In this document: piece by piece, positions 27,252-35,561 of the stretch
Position numbering within the stretch: the first letter of the stretch is position 1
Layout: each line of letters begins with the position of its first letter
NCBI RefSeq assembly: GCF_042670205.1
Contig: NZ_JBHUWD010000011.1
Coordinates: 26,013-90,012 of the forward strand
Source: Luteimicrobium sp042670205
GTDB lineage: Bacteria > Actinomycetota > Actinomycetes > Actinomycetales > Cellulomonadaceae
Reading direction: 5' to 3'
Length of the DNA: 64,000 nucleotides
Notes under the pieces: generated by a model
What the model saw: only the letters and a program-made list of their open reading frames with translations
The model's database searches: none
What the model was told of the DNA's origin: nothing
Position numbers and translations under genes: made by a program

Positions 27252-28789
27252 GCCTTCACCCTCACTCGCGGGTCCAGCGCGGAGTACGCCAGATCAGCCA
27301 ACAGATTGAACACGACCGCCGTGATGCCCGTGACGATCGCGACCCCCATGACCGGGTTGGGGTCGATGTTCTTGATCCCGGTCAGGAACAGCTGCCCCAT
27401 GCCCTGGAACGAGAACACGTTCTCCGTGATCACCGCACCACCGATCAGGCCGCCGATGTCGAACGCGACGATCGTCGCGAGCGGGATCAGCGCGTTGCGG
27501 AAGGCGTGCCGTGTGACGACGACGCGCTCGGACAGGCCCTTGGCACGCGCGGTCCGCACGTAGTCCTGCCCCATCACCTCGAGCATCGACGCGCGCGAGT
27601 AGCGGGTGTACGACGCGAGGGAGATGAGGATGATCGAGATCGTCGGGAGGATCAGGTGGGTCATCGTGTCGAGGCCCGTGATCCAGAAGTCGCCCTCGAG
27701 ACCGGGGATCTTCGACCCGATGGTCGGGATGGGACGTCCGCGGACGAGCGGGTTGTCCGAGTAGGCCTGCCAGTTCTGCATGAACTGGTCGATCACGATG
27801 AGGAGACCCATCCCGAAGGTCGTGAGCATCGCCGCGCGGACCGACTGCGAACGGTCGTACCCGCCCATGAAGTGGCCGATCGCCCACGCGATCGCGAGCG
27901 CCACGACCAGCATGCCGACGAGGCCCCAGAAGCCCGTGTTCTCGAGCACCGGCTGCAGCGCGAAGTAGGCGATGACGCCCACGCCGACGCAGATCAGCGC
28001 GGAGTACAGCGCCCTGCGGTTGCGGAGCCCCGCGAAGAGGACCGTGGCGCCGTACGCGATCGCGACGCCGGTGATGGCGATCACGACCGGCCCGAGCGAC
28101 GGGGTCTGGAACCACTTCGTGGCCGAGAGGAACACGAGGACGAGGGCTGTCACGGCTGCCGCCACCACGAACGTGATGCCGCGCCGCCGCCAGGTCCCGG
28201 CGACGATCACCGCCCAGACCAGCCCGGAGATGAGGGCGATCACGACGATCACCCCGGGCGCGATGGTCGCCGTCGCGAGGAAGTTGTTGAACTTGATCGC
28301 GCCGAACTCCTTGAGGAGGACGGCGACCCAGAACACCGGGAGCGAGAAGAACAGGAAGCTGATGAACGTGACCGAGTAGTCGAGCGTCGAGTACTGGCGC
28401 AGGGCCGTCACGACGCCGATCGCCACACCGAACACGATCGCGAGCACGGTGGCGGCCGTCAGCAGCTGCAGCGTCGCAGGGATGGCCTGGCCGAGCGCCG
28501 CGGTCACGGGCTGGTTCTGCAGGGTGACGCCGAGATCGCACTGGCCGGCGAACGGCACGACGCACTTGACCGCGCCGCCGAGCCAGAGGAAGTAGCGGAG
28601 CACGGGGGGGACGTCGAGGTTGAGCATCGCGGTGCGGGTCGCGATCTGCGCGTCCTTGCTGGGCGAGTTGCTCGACCGGATCGCTGCGAGCGGGTCGCCC
28701 GAGTACGCGATCAGCAGGTACACGATGAACGACGCACCCAGCAGGATGAAGAGGGAGGCTACGAGCCTCCGGACGATGTACGAGAGCAT
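27248..28789 (-). CDS. Oligopeptide ABC transporter permease (OppB type) with internal extension
   Basis: 513 residues, against about 310-330 in typical OppB. The N-terminus (MLSYIVRRLVASLFILLGAS) and the coupling motif YVRTARAKGLSERVVVTRHAFRNALIP are canonical. Between about 180 and 320 lies an insert with several extra hydrophobic helices (PGVIVVIALISGLVWAVIV, GITFVVAAAVTALVLVFL, GLVGMLVVALAIAWAIGHF) in the middle of the transport core. The same reading frame continues through it, so this is an insertion and not a gene fusion artefact. Function of the insert unknown. Confidence 0.88.
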   Translation of the reverse strand: MLSYIVRRLVASLFILLGASFIVYLLIAYSGDPLAAIRSSNSPSKDAQIATRTAMLNLDVPPVLRYFLWLGGAVKCVVPFAGQCDLGVTLQNQPVTAALGQAIPATLQLLTAATVLAIVFGVAIGVVTALRQYSTLDYSVTFISFLFFSLPVFWVAVLLKEFGAIKFNNFLATATIAPGVIVVIALISGLVWAVIVAGTWRRRGITFVVAAAVTALVLVFLSATKWFQTPSLGPVVIAITGVAIAYGATVLFAGLRNRRALYSALICVGVGVIAYFALQPVLENTGFWGLVGMLVVALAIAWAIGHFMGGYDRSQSVRAAMLTTFGMGLLIVIDQFMQNWQAYSDNPLVRGRPIPTIGSKIPGLEGDFWITGLDTMTHLILPTISIILISLASYTRYSRASMLEVMGQDYVRTARAKGLSERVVVTRHAFRNALIPLATIVAFDIGGLIGGAVITENVFSFQGMGQLFLTGIKNIDPNPVMGVAIVTGITAVVFNLLADLAYSALDPRVRVKA

Positions 28790-28977
28790 CGGAGAGGGAT
28801 TCCCGTCTGAACAGGGCCGGCCGCCACGGGGTCGCCGCGGCGATGGGCAGCCTTTGAAGTCTAGGTCAGCGAGCGGGGTGCTCCGAATCGGGGCCTGGGC
28901 GGCGACGGACCACTATGTCCGCCTCGTTCCGCCGTGTCCGGGTTCGTCGTCAGGCCGCTTTCTGGCCGCTGGACCGC

Positions 28978-29017
28978 CGAAGGCGCCGGGACCCCGTGCG
29001 AGGTCCCGGCGCCTTCG
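28978..29017. terminator. Strong hairpin after the peptide-binding lipoprotein gene
   Basis: A perfect 16-bp stem (28978-28993 with 29002-29017; CGAAGGCGCCGGGACC) with an 8-nt loop, 22 nt past the stop of the lipoprotein gene and before oppB. Within an ABC operon such a hairpin usually ends most transcripts or protects the upstream message, so that binding protein exceeds permease. The rest of 28790-29039 shows no gene. Confidence 0.7.
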
Positions 29018-29039
29018 AGTCCGGGTCAGTCGTCGAGCA

Positions 29040-30830
29040 TCAGCTCTTGACGGACCAGTCCCAGACGTTCCACCAGACACCGTTCTGGTTGGGGTTGAAC
29101 GAGTCGATGCCGGCCACACGGGCGGACTCGGCGTCGACACCGATCGACTGGAACAGCGGCAGGCCGTAGGCGTCGCCGAAGATGTCCTTGTCGATCTCCT
29201 GCTGCAGGGAGGTCTGCTCCGCCTTGTCGGTCGTCTGGATGAGCTTGCTCATCGCGGCGTCGGCCGACTTGTTGGAGTAGCCGTTGAAGTTCGAGCTCTG
29301 GCCGGTGCCGAAGATCTGCGGCACGCCGGAGACGCCCACACCGGGCGAGATCCAGCCGAAGATCGAGGCGTCGTACGAGCCGTCGCCGAGGCGCGAGCCC
29401 CAGTTGACGTCGCCCTCGTTCTTGATCTTGAAGCCGGCCTTCGAGGCGGACTGCGAGATCAGCGTGAACGCGTCGACACGGTTCGGGTTGTCCGAGTTGT
29501 AGAGGACCCGGACCGTCGGGGTCGCCCCGTTGAGGAGCTTCTTGGCACCCTCGACGTCGACGTCGGCGTAGTTGCTCGAGCCGTTGTTCGCGACCGAGTC
29601 CGCGTAGCCCTCGTTCGCGGGGACGAAGAGCTGCGAGTCGAGCACCTTGGCGTTCGAGTCGAGCGGCGTGATGATCGCGTCGAGGATCGCCTGGCGCGGG
29701 ATCGTCTTGAGGAAGGCCTCACGGACGTTCTTGTCCTTGAACACGCCGCTGAAGTTCAGGTCCACGTGGTCGTACGAGAGCTGGTTGCCCTTGTGGATCT
29801 GGACGCCGGGGACCTGGTCGAGCGCGGCCAGCGTGTCGGCGTTCGCCTGCGGGGCGATGACGTCGACCTCACCGTTCTGGAGCGCCTGGATCTGCGCCTG
29901 CGGGTCGGCGATCGTGCGAATGACGATCGAGTCCAGCTTGGCCTTGTGGTCGCCCTGGTACTTGGTGTTCGGGACCAGCGTCAGCGACTTGCCCTGGTCG
30001 ATCGCCGAGACGACGTACGGGCCGTCCGAGAGGTAGAGCGACGGGTCGCTCGGCAGCGTCTTGGAGTCGAAGCCGGTGTTGTAGAAGTCGGCGACCTTCT
30101 TGAGCGTCGCGTTCACCTTGCCGGGCTTGGCCGGGTCGCCCTTCGCCTGGTCCTGGAGGAGCTTGATGAACGCGTCCTCGTCGGCCAGGCCGGCGTGCTT
30201 CCAGATCACGTGCGCCGGCGGCATGCCGGTGATGGAGTACGCAGTCTCCCAGTCGGCGAACGGCTTCGTGTACTCGATGGTGATCGACTTCTTGTCGTCG
30301 CTCACGGTCGGGAACTTCGTGTCGTTCAGACCGAGGGTCGAGCCCGCGTAGTCGAAGTAGTTCGTGCCCTTGGTGACCTTGCCCTCGGCGTCGGTCGTGC
30401 CGTCGTTGTAGTAGCCCGACTCGACCGCCCACGTGAGGAGCAGGTCGTCGGCGCTGACCGGCGTGCCGTCGGACCACTGCGCCTTGTCGCTCAGCGTGTA
30501 CTTGACGGTCAGCGGGTCCTGCTTGACGACCTCGTACGTACCGAAGCTCGTGTCCTTCTGGACCTGGAGCTTGTCGTCGATGTAGTTGAAGCCCGACTGC
30601 GTCGCGAGCGACACCTTCGAGTTGATGTCGGTGTTGCCGTTCGCGGTGAGCGAGTTGAACGAGAAGAACGCGTTCACCTCCGCCACCGTCACGGTGCCAC
30701 CGGTCTTCACCGCTGCGCTCTCGGACCCGGTCGTCGTCGACTCGGGCTTGTCCGACGAGCTGCAGGCCGAGAACAGCAGGGCACCTGCGGCAGCAACCGC
30801 GACCGCGGCGCCGTATCGCCTGATCTTCAA
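29040..30830 (-). CDS. Family 5 peptide-binding lipoprotein of the Opp system
   Basis: 596 residues from TTG 30830, chosen because a perfect GAGGAGG lies upstream and because it gives a clean lipoprotein signal: MKIRRYGAAVAVAAAGALLF then SAC with lipidated Cys23. The mature protein has SBP_bac_5 features (SDKAQWSDGTPVSADDLLLTW, the LNFSGVFKDKNVREAFLKTI region and a Trp-rich C-terminus). It captures peptides outside the membrane for the permeases encoded downstream. The codon TTG is unusual among the starts in this window. Confidence 0.93.
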   Translation of the reverse strand: MKIRRYGAAVAVAAAGALLFSACSSSDKPESTTTGSESAAVKTGGTVTVAEVNAFFSFNSLTANGNTDINSKVSLATQSGFNYIDDKLQVQKDTSFGTYEVVKQDPLTVKYTLSDKAQWSDGTPVSADDLLLTWAVESGYYNDGTTDAEGKVTKGTNYFDYAGSTLGLNDTKFPTVSDDKKSITIEYTKPFADWETAYSITGMPPAHVIWKHAGLADEDAFIKLLQDQAKGDPAKPGKVNATLKKVADFYNTGFDSKTLPSDPSLYLSDGPYVVSAIDQGKSLTLVPNTKYQGDHKAKLDSIVIRTIADPQAQIQALQNGEVDVIAPQANADTLAALDQVPGVQIHKGNQLSYDHVDLNFSGVFKDKNVREAFLKTIPRQAILDAIITPLDSNAKVLDSQLFVPANEGYADSVANNGSSNYADVDVEGAKKLLNGATPTVRVLYNSDNPNRVDAFTLISQSASKAGFKIKNEGDVNWGSRLGDGSYDASIFGWISPGVGVSGVPQIFGTGQSSNFNGYSNKSADAAMSKLIQTTDKAEQTSLQQEIDKDIFGDAYGLPLFQSIGVDAESARVAGIDSFNPNQNGVWWNVWDWSVKS

Positions 30831-30966
30831 TGTTCCTCCTCGAGGGTGGACGGACCCTGTACCGGATGCCTCGCCGCGAGGGCGGCGGGGGCACCACGCC
30901 AGCGCACAGGGCCGTCGTTCGTGTGGGGCCACGGTACCCGCGGTTGCAGCACCCTGGGGTAACTGC

Positions 30967-31012
30967 TACTGGCCAGTACGTTCGATCGTTATTGATTTGA
31001 TACTGGTCGGTA
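30967..31012. promoter_or_regulatory. Pair of TACTGG palindromes upstream of the peptide-transporter operon
   Basis: TACTGGCCAGTA (30967-30978) is a perfect 12-bp palindrome; TACTGGTCGGTA (31001-31012) differs at two positions. Both are followed by CG, and they are 34 bp apart. They look like TetR-type operators. The first is 137 bp upstream of the lipoprotein start; the second overlaps the 3' end of the FMN oxidase gene. Confidence 0.5.
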
Positions 31013-32386
31013 CGCCACGTTCACACGTCGCCCCGGCGAGAAACATGCGTGTAACAACAATTCCGCCCCGTCGTCCCAGTTGGTGACGCCGGCGAGCCCC
31101 GCCGTCAGGTCAAGCTCGGCCACGACGTTCTCGAGGACCTCCCGGACACCGTCCTCGCCGGCCACCGCCAGCCCGTACACCGACGGGCGGCCGAGCAGCA
31201 CCGCGTCGGCGCCGAGCGCCAGCGCCTTGACGACGTCCGCCCCCGACCGGATCCCCGAGTCGAGCAGCACGGTGCGGTCCGCGCCCACCGCCTCACGGAC
31301 GCGGGGAAGCGCCTCGGCCGCCGCGACCGCCCCGTCCACCTGGCGTCCGCCGTGGTTCGAGACGACGACCCCGTCGACGCCCAGGTCGAACGCGCGCCGC
31401 GCGTCGTCGGGGTGCAGCACGCCCTTGAGGACGACCGGGAGGCGGGTGCGCTCGCGCAGCGTCGCGACGTGGTCCCACGAGAGCGCGGGGTTGGAGTAGG
31501 CGTCGAGGAACGTCTCGACCGCGGCGCGCGGCTCGCGCGAGCGGAGGTTCGCCCAGGTGGAGCCCGGGTACGCGCGGGACATCGCGAGCAGGGTCCGTAC
31601 CGCGCCCGGCGTCACGCGCAGCGGCCGGCCGGGCTGCTCCGACCGCGCCAGCCGCTCGCGCACGAGCTCACGGAAGCGCGGGTCCGACGTGTACTGCGCG
31701 AGGCCGAGGCCGCGGACGAACGGCAGGAGGCCCCGGTCGAGGTCCATCGGCCGCCAGCCCAGGAGAGTCGTGTCGAGCGTGACGACGACCGCCTGCGCGC
31801 CGGCGCGCTCGGCACGGCCGAGGAACGAGTCGACGAGCTCCTCGTCCTTGCTCCAGTACAGCTGGAACCAGCGCGGCCCGTCACCCATCGCGGCGGCCGT
31901 CTGCTCCATCGGCGCGCAGCCCTGGTTGGAGAACACGTACGGCAGCCCGACGGACGCCGCCGCACGCGCGATCGCGAGGTCCGCGTCGGGCGCGACGAGC
32001 GCCGCCGCGCCGACCGGGCCGACGAGCACCGGCGCCGGGTACCGGTGGCCGAAGAGCTCGACCGACAGGTCCCGCGCGGTGACGTCCCTGAGGACCCGCG
32101 GCACGATCGCCCACGCGTCGAGGGCGGCACGGTTGGCGCGCATCGTGGCGCCCGACCCCGCTCCCCCGGCGACGTACGCCCAGGCGTCCCTCGACATGCG
32201 CCGGCGTGCGGCGCGCTCGAGCCCCGCGGGATCTGTCGGCACCCGCGGCCGCCGGCCGAGCGCCCCTGCCCGGTAGACGGCGTCCTGCCGAGCGCGGCCA
32301 GGGCCGCCGGAACCCGGGGCGGCACGCGGGGGCGGCGGCGGAGGGACGGGCGGGAGTGCGCGCGCACCGGCGTCGTCGACGGTCAT
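30989..32386 (-). CDS. FMN-dependent alpha-hydroxy-acid oxidase (lactate 2-monooxygenase-like)
   Basis: 465 residues from ATG 32386. After a Pro-rich head of about 35 residues comes the FMN TIM barrel: DAWAYVAGGAGSGATMRANR, PVLVGPVGAAALVAPDADL, PRWFQLYWSKDEELVDSFL, LPVVLKGVLHPDDARRAFDL, and the active-site VSNHGGRQVDGAVA with its catalytic His. IRSGADVVKALALGADAVLLGR binds the FMN phosphate. It would oxidise L-lactate or a related 2-hydroxy acid. The extended length favours lactate 2-monooxygenase-type members over short lactate oxidase. It ends 158 bp upstream of the peptide-binding gene. Confidence 0.88.
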   Translation of the reverse strand: MTVDDAGARALPPVPPPPPPRAAPGSGGPGRARQDAVYRAGALGRRPRVPTDPAGLERAARRRMSRDAWAYVAGGAGSGATMRANRAALDAWAIVPRVLRDVTARDLSVELFGHRYPAPVLVGPVGAAALVAPDADLAIARAAASVGLPYVFSNQGCAPMEQTAAAMGDGPRWFQLYWSKDEELVDSFLGRAERAGAQAVVVTLDTTLLGWRPMDLDRGLLPFVRGLGLAQYTSDPRFRELVRERLARSEQPGRPLRVTPGAVRTLLAMSRAYPGSTWANLRSREPRAAVETFLDAYSNPALSWDHVATLRERTRLPVVLKGVLHPDDARRAFDLGVDGVVVSNHGGRQVDGAVAAAEALPRVREAVGADRTVLLDSGIRSGADVVKALALGADAVLLGRPSVYGLAVAGEDGVREVLENVVAELDLTAGLAGVTNWDDGAELLLHACFSPGRRVNVAYRPVSNQ

Positions 32387-32436
32387 AGGGGCGAGTCTGC
32401 CCCAACGGGACCGCCGGTCCGGGAACGAGGTCGCGG

Positions 32437-33252
32437 TCAGCTCTCGCCGGTCTCCGGGACCTGCTGCGCGGCCCCCGCCTGCTCCGCGAGCTCGTCGAGG
32501 TGCGCGACGTACGCGCCCCACCACTCCGCGTCGCGATCGGGGAGGTTGCTGTTGCCGACCGCGAGGCCGACCGACCCGTCAACGAGCTCGCGGACGATGT
32601 CCGCGTGACCCGCGTGCCGGGCGGTCTCGTCGATCATGTGGACGAGGACCCGGTGCAGCGTGACGTCGGGCGTGCCCCACCACGGCACCCGGCCGGGAGC
32701 GTCGAGCGGAAGCGCCTCGACCGTCGCGTCCGAGTGCGCCTGGACGCGGCGATAGAAGGCGAGGACGTCCTCGATCGACTCGTCGGCGGTGGCCCACATG
32801 TCGGCGTTGGGCTCGGCGTCGTCCTCGAACCACGGCATGGGCTCGGGGAACGGCCGGCCGAAGCACACGCCCAGGTACTCCGCCTCGGTCGACGCGACGT
32901 GCTTGACGAGGCCGAGCAGGTTGGTGCCCGTGCGCGTCAGCGGGCGACGGGCGTCGCGCTCGGACAGTCCATCGAGCTTCCACTCGAGCGCCTTGCGCAG
33001 GCCGTCGAGGTAGCGCTTGAGGGTCGCCTTCTCGTCCGCGGCCCCGGGAGCGCCGTCGGCGGCGGGCTCCGTGCCGGCGGCGACGCGCCACTCCCCCACA
33101 GCCGCGTAGGCGGAGTCGCGGACCTCCTCGCCGACGCCGTCCGCGAGGTCGTAGTGCGACAGGTTGCCCGCCCAGTACCGCAGGATGCGGCCGAGCTCCG
33201 TCGTCGGGTCGTCGGGCAGTGCGTCCAGGTCGACGCTGAGCGTGAAGCGCAT
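32437..33252 (-). CDS. DinB/DUF664-family protein with an extra N-terminal domain
   Basis: 271 residues. Residues 75-260 form a DinB-like four-helix bundle: ATLKRYLDGLRKALEWKLDG, LLGLVKHVASTEAEYLGVCF (metal-ligand His), VHMIDETARHAGHADIVREL (second His pair). Residues 1-65 (MRFTLSVDLDALPDDPTTEL, GRILRYWAGNLSHYDL) match a small actinobacterial module normally seen as its own short protein. DinB-type proteins are often thiol-S-transferases using mycothiol or bacillithiol, and this organism carries mshB; that role is inference. It lies 50 bp upstream of the FMN oxidase on the same strand. Confidence 0.75.
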   Translation of the reverse strand: MRFTLSVDLDALPDDPTTELGRILRYWAGNLSHYDLADGVGEEVRDSAYAAVGEWRVAAGTEPAADGAPGAADEKATLKRYLDGLRKALEWKLDGLSERDARRPLTRTGTNLLGLVKHVASTEAEYLGVCFGRPFPEPMPWFEDDAEPNADMWATADESIEDVLAFYRRVQAHSDATVEALPLDAPGRVPWWGTPDVTLHRVLVHMIDETARHAGHADIVRELVDGSVGLAVGNSNLPDRDAEWWGAYVAHLDELAEQAGAAQQVPETGES

Positions 33253-33359
33253 GCGCCCACCGTGCCACGACGCGCCCACGCACGCCCCGGCATTTCCGGA
33301 GCCACGGTTCCGCGCGGACCGCCCTACCCCGTACGACGACGCCCTGGCATCATCGGCGC

Positions 33360-33869
33360 ATGAGTCGAGGGGGACGGCCACGTCGGCTGGTGCGCGCGGC
33401 GCTCGCCGCCGGTGTCCTGGCGACGACGGCGCTCGCGCCGACGGGGTGCTACTCGTGCAGCATGCCTGCCGACACTCCCCCGGCGGTCGACGTCGATGCA
33501 CGCGCGTGGTTCGTGACGCACCCGGGCCGGTCGGCCTGGGTCTCGGCCTGCATCGAGACGACCTGCGAGGACATCGAGCGCACGTCGTCCGGCACCCCGG
33601 TCACCGTCCCTCGCGGCACGGCCGACGCGGCGCAGGACCTCGTCGTCACCCTGCGGGCCGACGGCCACTCGTCGGTCGAGCACCTCACCGTCACGCTCGG
33701 CACGACGAGCACGCACGGGCCGTGCGGCACGTTCTCCCACCGCGGCCGCGTCGTCGAGGTCGGGGCCGACGGAACGCTCACGGCGGGCGGCGTGCTGCCC
33801 ACCCCGGACGCCGTTCAGACCCGCCGCGCGAGCACCACGAGCTCCCCCACGCCTTCGCCGACGGGCTGA
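33360..33869 (+). CDS. Putative lipoprotein, function unknown
   Basis: 169 residues. The basic head RGGRPRRLVR, hydrophobic stretch and lipobox-like PTGC (Cys30) indicate a secreted lipoprotein. The mature part has two further Cys pairs (ACIETTCED, HGPCGTF) that could form disulfides, and a Ser/Thr/Pro tail. No family recognised. The 3' end overlaps the convergent methyltransferase by 55 bases; the start is 107 bp from the divergent DinB gene. Confidence 0.65.
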   Translation: MSRGGRPRRLVRAALAAGVLATTALAPTGCYSCSMPADTPPAVDVDARAWFVTHPGRSAWVSACIETTCEDIERTSSGTPVTVPRGTADAAQDLVVTLRADGHSSVEHLTVTLGTTSTHGPCGTFSHRGRVVEVGADGTLTAGGVLPTPDAVQTRRASTTSSPTPSPTG

Positions 33870-34576
33870 CGGTCCCACCCGCCGTACACCTGCTCGACGA
33901 CGAAGCCCGCCGCCGTGAGGTCGGCGCGCAGGCGCGCCTCCGAGCGGAAGACGAGCTCGCCGTCGTCGACGACGTGCGTCCCGTCGGCCAGCAGCGTGTG
34001 CTCGGCGAGGTGGACGAGCCACCGGTCCGGGGCGTCGTCGTCGACCGCGGCGACCTCGTGCCAGACCTCGGCCGCCGTGCCGTCACGGAGGGACACGGTG
34101 CCGCGCGAGTCGTCGGGGTTCCAGCGCTCCCACGCGCGCCCCTCGGGGTCGCGGGAGTCGAACGCGAGGAGCCCGCCCGGGACGAGCGCGGCGTGGAGGT
34201 CCTCGAGGGTGCCCCTCCACATCTCCTCGTCCGTGATCGCCTGGGCGACGTGCGCCGTCATGATCGCCGCGTCGAACCCCGAGCCGGGCGGGACCTGCTC
34301 CGAGGTCCCGACCACCCACACGACCCCGTCCGCACCGGGCTTGCGGCGGGCCGCGGCGACGGCCGCACCGTCGGGGTCGATGCCCGTGACGCGGTGCCCC
34401 GCGGTCGCGAGCGCCAGGGTGAGCCGACCGGTCCCGCAGCCGAGGTCGAGGACGCGTGAGTCGGCGCGGCCGCCGACGAGCGTGAGGAAGAAGTCGTCGT
34501 CCTCGGCCCAGAGGTTCTGGGCGTCGTAGAGCGCGGTCCGGTCGTCGTCCGGCAGGGCCGGGCTGGTGGGGCTCAT
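33815..34576 (-). CDS. Class I SAM-dependent methyltransferase
   Basis: 253 residues. Motif I is SRVLDLGCGTGRLTLALATAG (about 41-61), then GIDPDGAAVAAARRK, the acidic IMTAHVAQAITDEEMW and LHAALVPGGLLAFDSRDP. The closest recalled relatives are small-molecule methyltransferases with a Glu/Asp-rich C-terminal beta segment; the substrate is unknown. No Shine-Dalgarno precedes ATG 34576, but TACCGT lies 6 nt upstream, suggesting a leaderless message. Confidence 0.85.
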   Translation of the reverse strand: MSPTSPALPDDDRTALYDAQNLWAEDDDFFLTLVGGRADSRVLDLGCGTGRLTLALATAGHRVTGIDPDGAAVAAARRKPGADGVVWVVGTSEQVPPGSGFDAAIMTAHVAQAITDEEMWRGTLEDLHAALVPGGLLAFDSRDPEGRAWERWNPDDSRGTVSLRDGTAAEVWHEVAAVDDDAPDRWLVHLAEHTLLADGTHVVDDGELVFRSEARLRADLTAAGFVVEQVYGGWDRQPVGEGVGELVVLARRV

Positions 34577-34676
34577 GGTTCGACGGTAGACGCCGCGGGC
34601 TCGTCGGTCCCTCAGAATTCGGCGTGGTCTCACAGTGCGCGCGGACGTCACGCGACGTGACACCCGTCGACGGTGC

Positions 34677-34895
34677 TCACGGGCGGTGGGGCGGGAGCCG
34701 TTCGTTGCCGCGACGGTAGTTCCCGGTAGCCCGGGCAAGGAGCTGCTGGTCGGTCGCGTCGTCGACGCCCAGGCGCTCGACGAGCTTCTCTGCCGCGCGA
34801 CCGGCGACGGTCACGACCTCTCGGCCGCCGCGGAACACGCGGACGGTCCCGGCCTGGGTGACCTGGTAGTCGAAGGGGTCGTCGTCGAGGGGCAT
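34677..34895 (-). CDS. Small conserved actinobacterial protein
   Basis: 72 residues, too short to stand out by length. MPLDDDPFDYQVTQAGTVRV, FRGGREVVTVAGRAAEKLVE and QQLLARATGNYRRGNER match a short family I recall in many actinobacteria, usually beside a TetR gene. Its ATG shares one base with the TetR stop (TGATG), so it is translationally coupled. Function unknown. Confidence 0.75.
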   Translation of the reverse strand: MPLDDDPFDYQVTQAGTVRVFRGGREVVTVAGRAAEKLVERLGVDDATDQQLLARATGNYRRGNERLPPHRP

Positions 34896-35485
34896 CACGC
34901 TTCCTTCCCTCGGCGGGGCGCGAGGGCGTCGAGGGTCAGCGACACGAGGCGGCCAGGTGACGCGCCCGCGCCGCCCGCGCCGGTGCCGCTCAGCGCGGCG
35001 AGCGCGAAGGCGGCGAGCTCGGCGGGCGGGACGTCGTCGCGGACCGCTCCTGCCGCGGCCGCCGCCGCGACGAGCCCGGCGACGACGCCGGGGAGCGCGC
35101 CCGCAGGCCCGTGCGCGCCCGGACGGGCGCGAAGGAGCGCGACCTGCCCGGCGGCGGCGCCGTGGTCCGGGTGCCGCTGCGCCTCGGCGTAGGCGGTCAG
35201 GACCCGCCGCAGCCGCTCGGCAGCGGTACCGGGCTGCGCGCCGAGCGCGGAGAGCCGCGCGACCTGTCCGGCGACCTGGTCGTCGTGCCACGCGGCGAGG
35301 ATTGCGTCGACGTCGGCGAAGTACTTGTAGAGCGTCGCGCGGCCGATGCCGGCGAGCTCGGCGATCCCCGACATCGTGACGCCGGTGAGCCCTCGCTCCT
35401 CGACGAGGCGGCCGGCCGCGCCGACGACGGCCGTCCGCACCTGGTGACGGTGCGTCTCGATCGTCGACGTCCAGAGCTTCGGCAT
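34895..35485 (-). CDS. TetR-family regulator
   Basis: 196 residues from ATG 35485 (MPKLWTSTIETHRHQV); ATG 35494 is three codons upstream. The helix-turn-helix lies at about 20-60: VGAAGRLVEERGLTGVTMSG, IAELAGIGRATLYKYFADVD. The C-terminal domain is Ala-rich and helical. It is coupled to the small protein downstream, and its divergent spacer to the methyltransferase/hydrolase pair carries the inverted repeat at 35516-35545, so those genes are the likely targets. Confidence 0.85.
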   Translation of the reverse strand: MPKLWTSTIETHRHQVRTAVVGAAGRLVEERGLTGVTMSGIAELAGIGRATLYKYFADVDAILAAWHDDQVAGQVARLSALGAQPGTAAERLRRVLTAYAEAQRHPDHGAAAGQVALLRARPGAHGPAGALPGVVAGLVAAAAAAGAVRDDVPPAELAAFALAALSGTGAGGAGASPGRLVSLTLDALAPRRGKEA

Positions 35486-35515
35486 ACCCGGCATGCTACA
35501 CATCGTCGTGCGAGC

Positions 35516-35545
35516 GACAGCGTGTATTGATAGGGACACTATGTC
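35516..35545. promoter_or_regulatory. Candidate TetR operator in a divergent promoter
   Basis: GACAGCGTGT (35516-35525) and ACACTATGTC (35536-35545) form an inverted repeat, 8 of 10 positions matching, with a 10-nt centre. It lies 30 bp upstream of the TetR start and 16 bp upstream of the methyltransferase start. Confidence 0.5.
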
Positions 35546-35561
35546 GCGTTAACGTGAGCGC

